A DNA stretch of 64,000 bases from Isoetes taiwanensis (Eukaryota; Streptophyta; Lycopodiopsida; Isoetales; Isoetaceae). Shown here in pieces: positions 1 to 12,990 of the stretch (its first letter is position 1; the number at the start of each line of letters is the position of its first letter). The translations under genes and the position numbers were made by a program. Below the pieces are notes generated by a model. The model did no database searches. It worked only from the letters and a program-made list of their open reading frames with translations, and was not told where the DNA came from. Where the stretch lies: contig JAJEKV010000102.1 in NCBI GenBank assembly GCA_021234155.1, forward strand, positions 2,784,456 to 2,848,455, given 5' to 3'.

Positions 1-1700
1 CTAGTATCTATCAGATTAAAAAACTAGGCAGTTGTACGCTTGCTTTGTAGGCAAAATATTTGTGGCATTGTTCCAGATCCACAAGCATTAAGATTTCACC
101 AACAAAATGGCATGACAAATCCTATGGTCTCGATTATAAAACCAAGGTATGCAACTCATGCATGGCTGCTATGTTCCTCCCCGCCTTTCCGGAAATCAAG
201 TTCGGCTTCACTTCACGCTAACTCTGTCGAAAATTAAATTTCTCCAACATTAAATCCATCGAGAAACAGAGCAGCGAACTCTGTCAAAAGGGTTTCGGTG
301 CTTATCGACAATATCACTACACTTGAAAATCGAGATTTCCCATTGAAATCTGAGTTTGAATCAAGAAATATTCTACAGAGATGACATGATCTTTGCAAAT
401 CTTCTCCGCACTAGCTCACCGGACAACTGCTTCAGGAAGCTCTGTTATTAACATTTTGCCACAAAATTGCCATGCCATTCGCACAATAAACATATAATTC
501 TTACAAAACCATGGCCTCTGTGCTAAACCAGACTGCCTGAGTGGATTCTGGGCTACTGCCCTAACTAATCCTGTGCTGAAATCCAAGATTTTGTACTTTG
601 AATTCAAGATTTTGATCCTGGGCGGGATCAACCCTCTTCCAGTATCAATCCTCTTCCTCGATAGTCATAGCAACCAGATCCTCAAACCTCACTTTTATCC
701 TTCTATCCTCAAACCATGCATAGAAACAAAAAAAAAAACACATGTCCAGAGCCGATTTTGGAATGCTACCTTCACCGGCCAACAAGCAGCTCAAATCAGT
801 TAAAAAATACGGTTTGAATACGTTTTTTCGTACAATACAAGAGGGCAAATCTTGGCCCAACCATGCCTGAAATACCTCCCGCAAATACCAAACGCAAATA
901 TTGAAGGTTTATAACATTACGTCCAGGCATAATTACCAGGAATGCCGTTCCAAACATGCCCCCGTTCTAGAGTGCGTTTCCTATGGTTCTACATTCTGAG
1001 AATGCCAAATTCCAAGTCTAGATAGCTTGTTACTGGAACGACGTTTCCCATTTTTGGGAACGACGTTCCTAGTAAGTTCTTAAAAAAAGTAAGAAAATCA
1101 ATGGTTTATTGTTCATTTTTTGGGTTGCCCTTAGGGGGGCAAACCCTCGCTTATGTGGGTTTGTGGCATATCCTAAGCATATGCTAGAATATACCTAGGA
1201 TTTGTTGGCGACTGCTCCAAACCCATTGTTCCCTGTAAACTGGCGGTCTCGTGTGTTCTGGATCGCTGATGTTCCAACCGTATAACTAGCAGGGCAGATC
1301 GTCTTCTGAAACAAAACTGGAGCCCAGTTATGATAGTAAGGAATGCGGGGCAAGATATGATGCACATTCTCAGCTTCAAGCCGACCATAAACTTTGCAAT
1401 CGTTTTGCCTTTGAATTTGTGGTGATGGCGGAATCAAGGCATGAATGATGTGGCTATATGGACGACCTTTCTCATTTCGTCCTATTCTGCTCATAAGACA
1501 CATTTCTCTAGGAGGTTAATTCAAAACTGTCAGAATTAAATTCTCAAGCTTGCTTATTAATGTTATTGTTCTACATTATCTTTGTCTCATAAAAGATGTC
1601 CCCTGACAAAATGCTTTCAAATCGGCTATATGAACATTGTCATTCGAAAGTAAATGACTCCGGATCTTTTGGCATGGCTGTTCCTTATGGAAATAATGTG
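1..1700. other. Intergenic DNA, no supported gene
   Basis: No convincing coding region is visible; the short open frames have no recognisable motifs. A small near-palindrome lies at about 1035-1070, where GGAACGACGTT occurs twice around a T-rich centre. The right end runs into the decayed P450 reductase fragment. Confidence 0.4.
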
Positions 1701-1774
1701 GCGTCTTTAATTTGCAGGTTGCTATAACAATTGGCAAGGCCTTCGAGAAGCAAGATATCAGTTATATAGTGAAG

Positions 1775-2678
1775 ATGAGTTGAGATGTTTTTTCAAGGCT
1801 AAATTGGTTCCATTAGGTGCCAAGAGGCTTGTACCCTGCGGACTTGGGGACGATGACCAATGCATTGAAGATGACTTTTCTAACTGGTATTATCATGGCT
1901 AATACGCATTAATCTTTAGTTTCAGAATGGATGCTTATAGTCATTGTCCAGGCGAGAACAATTGTGGCCAGAATTGGATGCTTTGTTACGCAATGTGAAT
2001 GATGAGCCAATTACTGCTTATACAGAAACTATTTCTCAATACCGTATTGTGCTGCATGAAGAATGCACGGAGAGGTTTGAAGGAAAAGATGAGCATAGAG
2101 AAACCACACATGACATAAGTCATCCTTGCAGGTAATTTCCAAGTCTTTGCAGTTCTCATATGTCTCTGTCAAAGAGGCGACTAACATTTGCTGCTACAGA
2201 GTCCCTGTTAGAGTCCGAAGAGAACATTCTAACCAGTCCGATCGATCTTGTACCCATTTAGAATTCGACATTTCTAACGCAAGCGTAAAGTAAGAGGCTT
2301 AGATTTTGCGCATGCTCCTTTTTTGAAATGTATGGTTTCACTTCTAACTCCTGATCGATGCTATGCCATTTATTCAGATATACAACAGGAGACCATGTTG
2401 GAGTGTTTGCCAAAAACCATGTTGAAGTGGTTGAAGATGCAGCGAAGCTTCTCGGTCATTCTCTTAATATTTTCTCTTCATTGTGATGCAGAAGATGGGT
2501 GTCCATTAACAGGCAGCAGTTCTCGGTCATTCTCTTAATATTTTCTCTTCATTGTGATGCAGAAGATGGGTGTCCATTAACAGGCAGCAGTAACTCCCTC
2601 CTTCCTCCCTTTCCTGGCCTTTGTACCCTTCAAACAGCCTTGTCCTACTATACTGACTTGCTAAGTCCTCCATGTAAG
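1775..2678 (+). pseudogene. NADPH-cytochrome P450 reductase fragment (broken)
   Basis: Four exon-like blocks match plant NADPH-cytochrome P450 reductase, the ER diflavin enzyme that passes electrons from NADPH through FAD and FMN to P450s. Block 1 (about 1775-1886) ends the FMN domain and reads [20 protein letters not shown]. Block 2 (1952-2131) reads REQLWPELDALLRN and ends at HPCR. Block 3 (2200-2289) has DRSCTHLEFDIS. Block 4 (2378-2678) opens the FAD-binding region with [10 protein letters not shown], then DAEDGCPLTG and LQTALSYYTDLLS. The introns between them (1887-1951, 2132-2199, 2290-2377) are short, GT-AG, and keep phase. The frame is broken in block 4 by an indel that fits a 2-nt loss and by an exact 71-bp duplication. 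The membrane anchor, most of the FMN domain and all of the NADPH domain are missing. Family assignment is strong; calling it a pseudogene is inference from the lesions and truncation. Confidence 0.85.
2449..2590 (+). repeat. Exact 71-bp tandem duplication inside an exon
   Basis: The segment 2449-2519 is repeated exactly at 2520-2590, from TTCTCGGTCATT to CAGGCAGCAG. It lies inside the last recognisable P450 reductase exon and is not a multiple of three, so it breaks the frame. The identity of the copies suggests a recent event or an assembly artefact. Confidence 0.95.
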
Positions 2679-3430
2679 GTATGCATTATGCTTCTCTGCA
2701 TTGACAATGGGGCAGCTACTATAGCAATAATGTGTTTGTCAAAGCAGAATCAGAATTTCAAGAGTTTTGCATAAGCGCCAGCCTTTTCCAAGCCTTCAAA
2801 AGAATTGGGAACCATCATGTTTGCAATGTGATTTCACAGTAAAGAGGCCGCAGATTTTGAAGCTAGGAAAGCCTTTTAGAGTTGCTTGTATCCTTGGGGA
2901 AGATGCAGCAGAGCAATAGATGCAGAATTGTAAGGATAGATTCGATGATCTCCTTTAGTTTTCAGAAATCTTACTCATATGACGGCTACTTATGGCTACT
3001 TTCCATGAATGAAAGCTCAAAAGGAAGGATTTTGAAAGGAAAAGAAATGCATGCGACTCAATACATGACTTGGATGTGAGGAAATCGCAGGTCCAATCTT
3101 TGCTGGTTTACGCAATGGTGTTTTCCATTCTTACAATTTATATATGCTAGTTTTCAATTTCATTTCAAGCACCAATATAACTTCTGGAGCCAAGACTGAA
3201 TACGTTTTTCCTTCCTGACAGTTATTTTCAATTTCATTTCAAGCACTAATTTCATTTCATTAGCCGTGATCAACGAGCTTAAAACGAAATCCATTTGTTT
3301 GGCGGGTCCGAGGGTCCAAGCGATTCGGGGAACGTTGATCCAATTGCTTACCCAAAACCAAAATCGAAAAACAAAAATGCAAATGTCTTCAAACCTAAAC
3401 CCTTCAGATTTTAAAGGCACAAATTACAGA
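2679..3430. other. Unassigned spacer
   Basis: The segment starts with a GT donor after the reductase exon, but no further reductase exon could be recognised. A short repeat of the sequence around ATTTCATTTCAAGCACTAAT occurs near 3160 and 3230. No gene is supported. Confidence 0.35.
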
Positions 3431-3431
3431 G

Positions 3432-3870
3432 TTGGAGAGTAAGCTAGCATCTTTTGGTAGCAGAAACCACAAAGGGCAAATGAAACTTCACCAAGCTGAA
3501 GTTTCACTGCAGCAAAACAGAGCAAGAAAATACGGGCCAAAAATCAAGATATCAGGTTTGCAAGAGGTAGAAGGAGAAGATTTGACAATCAACATTAGGC
3601 GATTTTTCTCGTGAGACAATGCGTCTTCACGACCCACTTCATGTGTCATCACGAAGAGTGGGAAAACTAGTACATACTCTCGCTTCCCACCCTAGTGAAA
3701 TTCCGGACAAAAAGAAGCTAGAGATAGAGTCCCCGCATAATAGAAATGTGTGCTTAAGGGAGAGAAGATCTGGATGGGGACCTTACCTAAGCCCGCCTAG
3801 AACTACGAAAGCTTGAATGGGCAAAAGTAAAAGAGGCCGATAAAAGGATTAGTTGCATATCCGGACCAAG
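3432..3870 (+). pseudogene. LINE ORF1 remnant
   Basis: Two adjacent open segments (3432-3614 and 3619-3816, different frames) together resemble ORF1 of a LINE, the RNA-binding protein that packages element RNA. The first contains a Q-rich stretch leading to NRARKYGPKIKISGLQEVEG, like the ORF1 region where a coiled coil meets an RRM-like fold. The second contains DPLHVSSRRVGKL and LRERRSGWGPYLS, which look like the following RNA-binding part. A stop and frame change separate them. It lies just upstream of endonuclease and reverse transcriptase remnants on the same strand, the normal LINE order. Assignment is by resemblance; the frame damage is seen directly. Confidence 0.6.
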
Positions 3871-4079
3871 CAAAAAGCCATCATCTAAACAGAAACACAA
3901 TTTACTGCAAGGGCCTTGAGAATTAGTCTATGAATGCGATGGACTATCTCAGAAAAATAAATGCAAACACCGAAATTTGGCGACACAAGATCTAATGCCT
4001 TCATGAGACATGGATCACCTGGCCGATCTCTCGACATACCACAGTTATGTACTGCTAGCTCAAGTCCGAATGAGAAAGT

Positions 4080-7000
4080 AAATAGAGTTATGGTTTTGGA
4101 GGCATAGCCTTGTACAAGAAGGAAGGATACATCATATGATTTTTATCTTGAGGCAAGACCTGCTAAACTGTCACATTTGGTTTCGATGTTAATGGGCGTG
4201 GTTTTGGGCACCATAGCTAGCTATCCTGAAGGATACATCCTTATGATTTTTGAGATCGAGGCAAGACCAAGCAACTTGATACACATTTGGTTTTGGCGGG
4301 TTAATGGAAGCTGACCACTAATTTTTTCTTTGCTTTATACTTTCTCAGAAAGTACCAACATACTTGGCATAATCTAGTGGAGAACCCATACGGAAATTTG
4401 TGCTTTCGGATATTCTTGAATATACTCATCCCAAGGGATATATATATTTATAGTAGGTAACTTCAATACTGGCAACCCGACAAGCAATATCTTTGAGGAT
4501 GTCGGCAAATGTATGCCGATGAAACCTGAACCATACATATGATAGATTTTTGAGGATATATAATATCAATGAAAAATGGGGTCACAAATTTGCTTGAATT
4601 AAGCACCACACACGCCAACTGAAAATATCAATGGAATAAAGCTTTTCCCACAATCCGAGAGAATGACTTAGGAATCTGGCGGAGGCTGACACCATTGACT
4701 ATCTTTGGCGGGCAAAGACCTTATTTGATTTCCATGTGGGAGGCGAGCTACATGAGTCGGATCATGCCTGCATGCCGCCTCAAAGCTTTGCCAAGCTAGA
4801 AGTCTCTGCAACCAGCTTTCATCCTGGTTTAAAAATCAGCTATAAACACCATGGAAGCATGGGGAAAAGCATAGAAGAGCTGTAGGTGCTGCAGTCGGGG
4901 GATTTGGAGGCGATGCAAGAAACTTTAGGGCTCCCTATTTGCGGCGGGGAAGAACGGGCTCCTGAAAGAAATTCACAACGGGTAAGCCTTGCAATTCATG
5001 GTGCGGGGATTCGGGAATGTCGAGGATGCTAGAAAAGAAAAGATTGCCACAAAATTGTATATGCAAGCCTAAATGGTACAAGCGAGTTCATTAGGAACAA
5101 AAACCGCGGCTTACCACTTTGCTCAAGGCAGTAGGAGACCTATCGAGAACAACTTAAAATCCCAAAAGTTTAGTGTATTGCCGGAACTGACCATACACAC
5201 AAAGCTGCTCTGAATACCGAGTCACTATTAAAACATGGACTATATATGAGATAGATGGTGAAAGCATGTAAATCTAGCCACAACATCACCTTTCGCATGT
5301 GAAGTTAAAGAATGCTTATCAAAGCATCAAATAATAATGAGAGCCTGCGGGATCACAGGATGGTTTTGTATATGGAGCTTCTTAAATGGAGTGGAAGCGT
5401 AGCTACCCCTAAGGATACTTAATAATAAAACTGTTCGGAGCTACCGGTAAGTTGGAGAACAAATAGGATTACTAGATCATAAAGAGGAGACCAAAAGTTC
5501 GCGGGCAACTTCTGAGAACTATTTTAATGTGTGTTCTCTCAAAAATCTTAGCGCTTGTTAGAAGCAAAGTTGAGCTCATGAAACGAGCAAAGAATATTAA
5601 GCTCACACATTACCAGCCGAGGGTTTTAGGCTGAGAAGCAATACATTGGACCGTAATGGCAATGCTTTCAGGCGTTGATAGAAAGCCAAAGCTCAAAGCG
5701 CATCCACATTACATGGCACCTGGGCTAAAGGCATTCAGATCGTCTCCGCCAAAGAAGGAACTGGGTGACTGATTAGTGGAATGGGGTGCCCTGGAGCTAA
5801 GGGGAGAGTTATCACAGTGAAGTATTGATTCACGATAGCATGGGACTTAGAACCACGAAATGAAAGCACACCAGGGGTTGGCAAAGGGTGTCCCCTTTCC
5901 CAGGCTACGTTGAGGAGTTTTATAGATGAGTTAGAAGGTGGCTTATTTGGGATCTTTAGCGAGGAACAAAATTAGAGCACATACATAGTGCAACTTCTCC
6001 TATATGCGAACTTGATGTAGTCGCTGTACTAGTGAAGCGTACCGCAAGATCTTCAGTTAGGCGGGATTCGCGGCGAGATGAGTGTAAACCTCACCGAAAT
6101 CCGGGGTCATGGTTTCAGCGGGACAAAGGCGACTTTGTTTACCGCATATACTAAGGAAGTTACGGTTGACTCATAAATATCTAGGACTTGACATTGCATC
6201 CAATTACAGTTGGAAGAAGCGCATAAATAAAGAGTCTGGTAAAGCGACATTATTTAGCATGATGGCGAAGTGTAGAAAAGCCTCCCTGCTTGATTGGAAC
6301 TGAAGAAGATGCTGTTTCAAAACTCTTGTTGGGAACGGTTGTGTTTGTATGAATTGCTCAATTGGGGCCGAGGAAATCTGCTTCAAGAATGTGGAAACAA
6401 ATAGAGGTCAGGAGACATATATAAAGGAGGAACTTGGGATAAGATCCTACAGAGACTCCGTGCATATAACTCTAGCGAGGCCCGGTGTATTCCGCTTGAG
6501 TTAAGAGGGCTTTCATGCTATAAATTTCTATAATAGGGTTAAAGCACAAAGTCCAGAATAGGTTGTCACATCATGATGGAAAGCTTCAGTAGCAAAGGAA
6601 AGGTACGGCGACGTAGAACGGTAAGTGGGGTCTAGAGCTCTTCATAATACTTGAGAGAAAAGATAAGTCCATTTTAAGAAAGGATAGCATTGGAGAAAAT
6701 TGAACGATCGGGGAAAGAGAAATACTGCTTGATCACAAGGCGGATGTTAATTACATGAGAGGTATCTGAAAACCACTTATATTTAAAGAACTAACTTATC
6801 CATGACACAAAGGAAACTATAGCAGGGTATAGAGCCGAGATTTTTAATCTGAAATAGAAAGCAGTGAGATGGTGGCCGAAAATACCGGTGAGAAACCGTG
6901 CATTGTAGAATATGCAAGACGGGATGTATTGTTGAAAACGAAAATCACCCCTTTCATACATTGTTCCAGAATATGCAGAGATGTGCTGGGCACACAATTT

Positions 7001-7140
7001 TGGCATCGGTAGAGGATTTCTCTTCACTATTACATATACCACCAATGGCCGGGACCATATAAAGGAGCGATTGGATACACAGATTCGGGGTTTGCGGTGA
7101 TGGAATCCGCTCCTGCTTTAGGTAGGCGGGCCCCATTTTT
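4080..7140 (+). pseudogene. LINE ORF2 remnant (endonuclease and reverse transcriptase)
   Basis: Fragments of a LINE ORF2 appear in order but in shifting frames. Near 4441 the endonuclease block reads IFIVGNFNTGN, like the usual GDFN motif. At about 4684-4790 its end reads DFHVGGELHESDHA, which carries the catalytic SDH signature. Near 5878-5943 the reverse transcriptase block reads VGKGCPLSQATLRSFIDELE, and near 5990 VQLLLYAN stands where the YADD catalytic motif is expected, now damaged. From 6109 to about 6560 comes HKYLGLDIASNYSWKKRI, then GKATLFSMMAKCRKASLLDW, the region after the palm. Weaker similarity runs to about 7140. Stops and frameshifts are frequent, so no functional protein is made. 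No 3' tail was recognised. Order and motifs make the family call secure; edges are approximate. Confidence 0.8.
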
Positions 7141-10100
7141 CTATTCCCAGCAGTTATATTTGTGGATTACTCTCACATCTGTATATTTACAAATGCTTAT
7201 ACCAGGCTGACTCGTGGAGTGCACACTTAGGTATTTCTCAAAACGCTAAGGTGTTGAGTCTTATGGTCATTAACTTTTCGGTCGATGGTTGCAAATTTAG
7301 GTATGTCACATACAACATTTAGCATTGCTCGGATTAGCATGCTGCTTGTCTCTATATGTTTTGATTGTTTTCTTTTCTTGCTCCATTGCAAGCTTGGGTT
7401 GGTTGCCATGTACTCTTGAATTTTAGACAGGCAATAGAACATATCCCAATATTTCTTCATTTTAAATTTTGCATGACGCTATAGCATTTTATATTTTACT
7501 TTTCTTTTACGGCCTTTGCAACTCCAACAACTGGCCTTCAATGGAGTGTACTTTATTGCCAAACCTCACTTAGAACAAAGTTCAAACAAACAAGCTTTGA
7601 TAAAACTTTTTGAGGACTCGATGCGATATATGTTTGATTTTTGTCCTAATGATAACTTCGTGTGTATCTTAAAAGTAAGTTCCCTCCTAAGTTCTTTTGG
7701 TGTTGTTCTTTGGTTTTCAGCGCAAGCTTTAAATCACCAATTAAATTGCCAGTCGACTTACGGTTTAGTCATTGTGTCTATACTTTATGCTCGTTGCTAA
7801 CATAAAATATTTTGATGGTAAAATTTGTTATGGTATATCTGGTTTGTGCAGGGCCAGTAGGAACCACAGGTAGCAAAATTTACTTGCCTTTTCTCACGGC
7901 ACACTCAAGATAAGTGTGACATGTTCCAAAAGCGATTAATCTCTTGAGAAGGTAATCAGGCATGCGCATTGTTTCAAACATTGGAAGACGGTAAGCTTTT
8001 GGGATATGTAAGCACATAATGTCTATCTTGTACATAAAATTTGAGTCACAATGCCCAGGTCGTGAGAAGTCATTCTTGAGATAACTCATTATTGGTATAC
8101 AACTTAATAGCTGCAGTTACTCTAGGTTATGTGAAGCTCATAATAATATTCAATGGTTTATTTCACGGGAGTAAAATACTGTGAAGATATGCACAATATC
8201 TAATGCTAAAGTCGACGTGAAGTGTTTTTCAACTATGTGAGTGCTATATGTAAAATATAATTGCAATTTATTTAATTTTGCTGCTTCGATTTATCACGGC
8301 GGTGAGTGTGAAAGGTCTAGCTTATCCACAAAACCTATTTCAAATGTACAGAGATAGTTTTGCATAATCAATCCTTCAACTATGTAACTTTGGGGCATTC
8401 TTTATTACAAACAACATTTTACTACGACATTTGGGGAAAAGGGAAATTGTACTCAACCTACTAAAGTCAAGCTCTATGAAAGTTGTGCCTAAAGAGTAGA
8501 TGCATGAAGATTTTTTATCAACTTGTATTGGATGCAACATCAAAATGTATAGCTTGATTCTTTCTTGGGTGTCCCGAGATATTCTTTGCCATTTCTTTTA
8601 AATGCTTGGAGGGAGGCATGATATGGATTTTTGAGCTTCTTCCTTCACTCCACATATGCTTAGAGTGGTAATTGATTGGATGGAATTTTCCTTTATATAT
8701 TGGTAATGAAAAAATTATATAGAAGACTAATGCTTGGTGCCCAACGTTGCTAGGCATAATTTTTTGAAACTTTGTAAATCTTTGCGAACTTGTGCCTTTT
8801 TGCATATATATGGTAACCGGGCCTTTGGATCATTTTGGGGCTGTAAGAGTAACCAGGTTGTATATATCAAGGGATGATGACTTACTATGGTATGATGTGA
8901 AAACTACTAACTAACTAACTAACTAACATGTGGTCTTCAAATAAAAAAGTTGCTAGTACTTCAAGATTTATAGGATTCATGCCAGCTGTTTCATCATGTC
9001 TCTCCCCAAAATGAAAAATCATTTTATTCTTATGTTATATATTCCATAAGAGTTACGTTGACATGTCGGCTTGAAATGTAGATGTTGTGCCTAATCTCTC
9101 CATGGCACATGGTTCAATATGGTAGAGTTGTTATTGACTACATATTGGATTTGACAAATATAACCATGGGACTTGTTGATTGTTAATTTGGACATAGCGA
9201 AAACTCAAAGCTGGAGCGGGGAGTTCAACATTGTTAGACGCAAATTACCAAAATCATGAGAACTTTGTGCCCCGATATTTTTCTCCACTAGCAATCTCTT
9301 GCATCAACATTTTTCTCACTAACAGTTCCATGCATCCCATAACAATGCACATAATAAGATGGATGTCATGGCCTGATGCATTATAACTTGGAAGTAGCGC
9401 CCTAACGTTATTCCAAATGGCACCTCTATTCTATTCTATCTACGTATTGTAGCTATCATACCATATATAAGCGATTAATACTTTCACATTCTTAAAAATA
9501 GGGAAAAGAATTTTGAAATTTGAAACCTGACCACAGCATGGCTTCTTGTCTGCTTCTATTGAATTTCCAAATCAAAATAAGTAAGAAAAATCTCTAGGAA
9601 TCCCTTAACGTATTGATAGTGATAGGAGGCGATCGGGGTGCATATCTCTCCACGTTTTAATCTGTAGAATCTTATCGATGTGGTGCTGGCACCTTCAGTT
9701 AATCCCTTGCTTCCCTTGAAGGCGTTGCTTTGGGTGGGCTCAGCCCTTCATGATTTATTATCCGATTATTATTGTGTGAAGTTCTTATGCCTTTGAATAT
9801 ATCAGAAACTCCATCGAATGCAAATCCTCACTCACTCTGCAAATGCAAAGCGAGTTTGAGGAGCTCTTAAGCCAGTTTGAGGGAGCTCTTCTCTCCCATA
9901 GCAATGACTAATCTCCTCCCACTTTGACTATACCTCTGCATTTAGGGTATGACCCCTTAAAGGCCCCGGAGCTCTAGTTTTTCCTCTTCAAGAGCGTGTT
10001 TAAGCTTGCTTGAATGTGGCCGGAACCCGAATCCTTAGGTTATCTCTTTTACGCTGTACGGTTTGATTTTCTGTGGGTCTTTGCGGGTTCTTGATTTTTG

Positions 10101-12990
10101 ATGCTTAATGCTCGAATTACGATATGGGGGGTGGAATAAATGCGCAAAATCATACGCCATAATCGGTGACATCTTGAGCCATGGTGCATTCGCTTTGTGC
10201 TGTGAAGCCGGTCGAGGCCCCACCTTGGGTTTAGCATCACCATTACGAGGTTGGAGCTTGGTGCAACCAGGCCAGTATTTTGGTTCTTTGGGCTGGTGTC
10301 TTTAGTGAAGTTATTGTCTTTACTTAATCATGTTTTCTTGGTTTGAGCACCATTTGAAGCGAGAACTTGACCCCATCTTCTCCATGCCTTTTACCATGAG
10401 CTATGCATCATTTTGGTCGCATTTTCACAGCAGCCTGTGACTACTCCATTCGGTACTATAAGATTCTATTGATCCACAACTCTATTTGATGCGGAGTTCG
10501 CAAATCTGGGAGCCTAAAAGCGACAGCTTCATTTTATATTTCTTCTTGCAGGAAGTAATTTAGTGGCAAAGGGAAGCGGCGGTTCGGATTCTTTTCCGGA
10601 TTCGGATCTTGAGTCTTGGTGTCAAAACCGCCCGAGGTTCTATTGATATTTGTTTAATTGCCTTGAATCCTCCGGTTTTGTTATTTTTCTTTACTACAGA
10701 AGCATTTTTCGAGCTGAGGGCTTTACATTATGGGAAACTTGCATTTTGTGTGCATGTATGGATTGAGGCGTCATTTTGTTTATTCTTGGTGTTATTAGAA
10801 TATAAGGCAAAAAAAAGAATCTAAGGCGAAATTCTTTAGTTAGAGGAGAGATCCTTTGAGTAGGTAAGAATAATGTTTGTGAATAACATTGCCAATTTGT
10901 TTGGTTAACGGATAATCTCTTTCCATATTCCTTTCGAGGAAAGAATTTTTCATGCAGATGCAGGCGAGATGTTATACATAATCCGGATATTTCTTTCATG
11001 GCGATAATGGAAGTTTCAAAAGCTCTTGGCAAATTCTAAAGATCAATAAGCTTTTTTGCCTTTGCAATATGGTAGGAAGATAAGAAAGATTGAGAAAAGA
11101 TAAACTACAGGTTCATTTTGAGTATCATTTGGTGTGGCGAAGGAGGTTTGGTTTAATAATACATCAATTTAAATGGTGAGATTAGGATGTACTTGAAGTG
11201 CACAAGCACTTGTGACTACAATAAGTTTGTGCAGGAGTTATATTATGTTTCAAGAAGACTTGAGCATTACACATTACTAGAATTGGCGGGCACATGAAAC
11301 TTGCACAAGAACAATTATTGTAGCATATTAGTCTTGCAATCATATTTTATAAAAGAGTATTTTGAAGTCAAGTTAATTGATTATTTCTTATACATGGATT
11401 ACCAATGGAACGAATCGCGATCGTTATCTTGGCCCAGTTGTATTATAGTTTACTTGGTTCTTCTTATATGAAACTCATATTACTTATTTAGCGATTCATA
11501 TTATATATAGACACATTTACCACCATTATTTTGAAGCCTCATTCTCTCCACAAGGTAATTAGGTAGACAAAATTGGATTCCACCTCCTACTTAATATTCC
11601 CTTACTGGTCGGGACTAAAATGTTTTTAGGATTTAATGGTAAGAAGGGTAAGTGATCAAGAAGGCAAGCTTAGGGAAGATTGAGATGCGAGGATGTCATT
11701 TTCGCGGCCAAGGGAAGAAGCGTTCGGCGGCGGTAGCTAGGCCTGGCGTAAGTTCTTATGATGTAATTTAAGATAAATTCTTCGTTGTTCAATGTCTCCA
11801 AAGATGTAATGTTGCCAATAAGCAAGATAACTTGGGCAAAAGCATGCAATATAATAACAATTTAGTCTACACAATGTTTATGGTAGAAAGCTTAATGTTA
11901 TAACTTTCGTTGGTTTCATTCGCGGCAAATCTCAAAATTGGGTCTATCTGTAAGCAATGGAATATCATGTGATCAATCATATGCCATTTATGAATACAAT
12001 TACATCAGCCATCACAGGAATCTGAGATATGAACTATCTATCCTTGAGTCTTCATTATGGTGACTATGCAATCAAGTGTAAACCCATCAAAACGAATATA
12101 GCAATAATATATAATAACAACAACTATATTTTCTTATTAACTTTGGTTTTGTCATTCATGTCAAACGCATCAAAAACTCGTCGGTATAGTATGACCATGC
12201 ATGCCAAGATAAATTTGAACCTTATATGCATATATAATGCGTGCACTTTATTATTTAGTTGTGAGTGGGTCAGAATGTTGTCAATGTATTTCAAGTGAAA
12301 CACTTTTATGTTGGCAGGAGTTCTTATTTCGGCGAGGCATTAAATGGGTACATATGTATCCATAGTCAAGTCTTTTGCTTAGGTTTATGAAGAATTTGCC
12401 TTTTCCTATTAGATGGTTTCATATATAATTTATTGGAAAAATTCATGCGTTTTGTAATAATCATGTTTTTAGATTGCGGATCTTGCATATAGATATATTA
12501 CAACACATATATCTCCATGTAACTTTTAGCAACGTACTACTGATAAGTCAGCGTCACGGACCTTACTTTGGCATAGTGAAAATTTGTCCTTATGTCAATG
12601 GGCCCACAATCCACATCATTATTTACGGTGCAATAATAGGCCATGGAATGTTTCATGTGAAGGATGCAATTTCTTGAACATCATGTTAATCTAGCCCATT
12701 TTAGATTTAATAAGCGCCAATGCGATAAAAGATTAGAGAGTCACCAATGATTCACCGCGATGATGGCAATGTTGCTTCCTTGACATGTAAACATCTTCGA
12801 GCTTCTTGATACGCATGCCATTGATAGAAATGGAGTTATCGATTAAAAGCGGCCTTGAGGATCACAAATGCAACACCTCTCGTTTGTGCAATGTGATTTG
12901 TTCACATTATACTCAATTCAAAGTACTACAGCTTGTTTGTTCTACATGCATGTAACACGCCATCTATAATGTATAAAATGTCTTGATAAC
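7141..12990. other. Long AT-rich region without a supported gene
   Basis: No conserved domain was recognised. A possible exon lies at 7516-7675 (separate entry). A short AACT microsatellite sits at about 8907-8930. Other open frames, such as the minus-strand ones at 7880-8089 and 8518-8805, have no recognisable motif. The stretch is probably decayed transposon and intergenic DNA, which is inference. Confidence 0.4.
7516..7675 (+). other. Possible orphan exon
   Basis: An open stretch includes KQALIKLFEDSMRYMFDFCP and NDNFVCILK, then meets a good splice donor (AAAA followed by GTAAGT). Composition looks more protein-like than the surroundings, but I do not recognise the family and no partner exon was found. 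It could be a captured gene fragment or chance. Confidence 0.2.
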
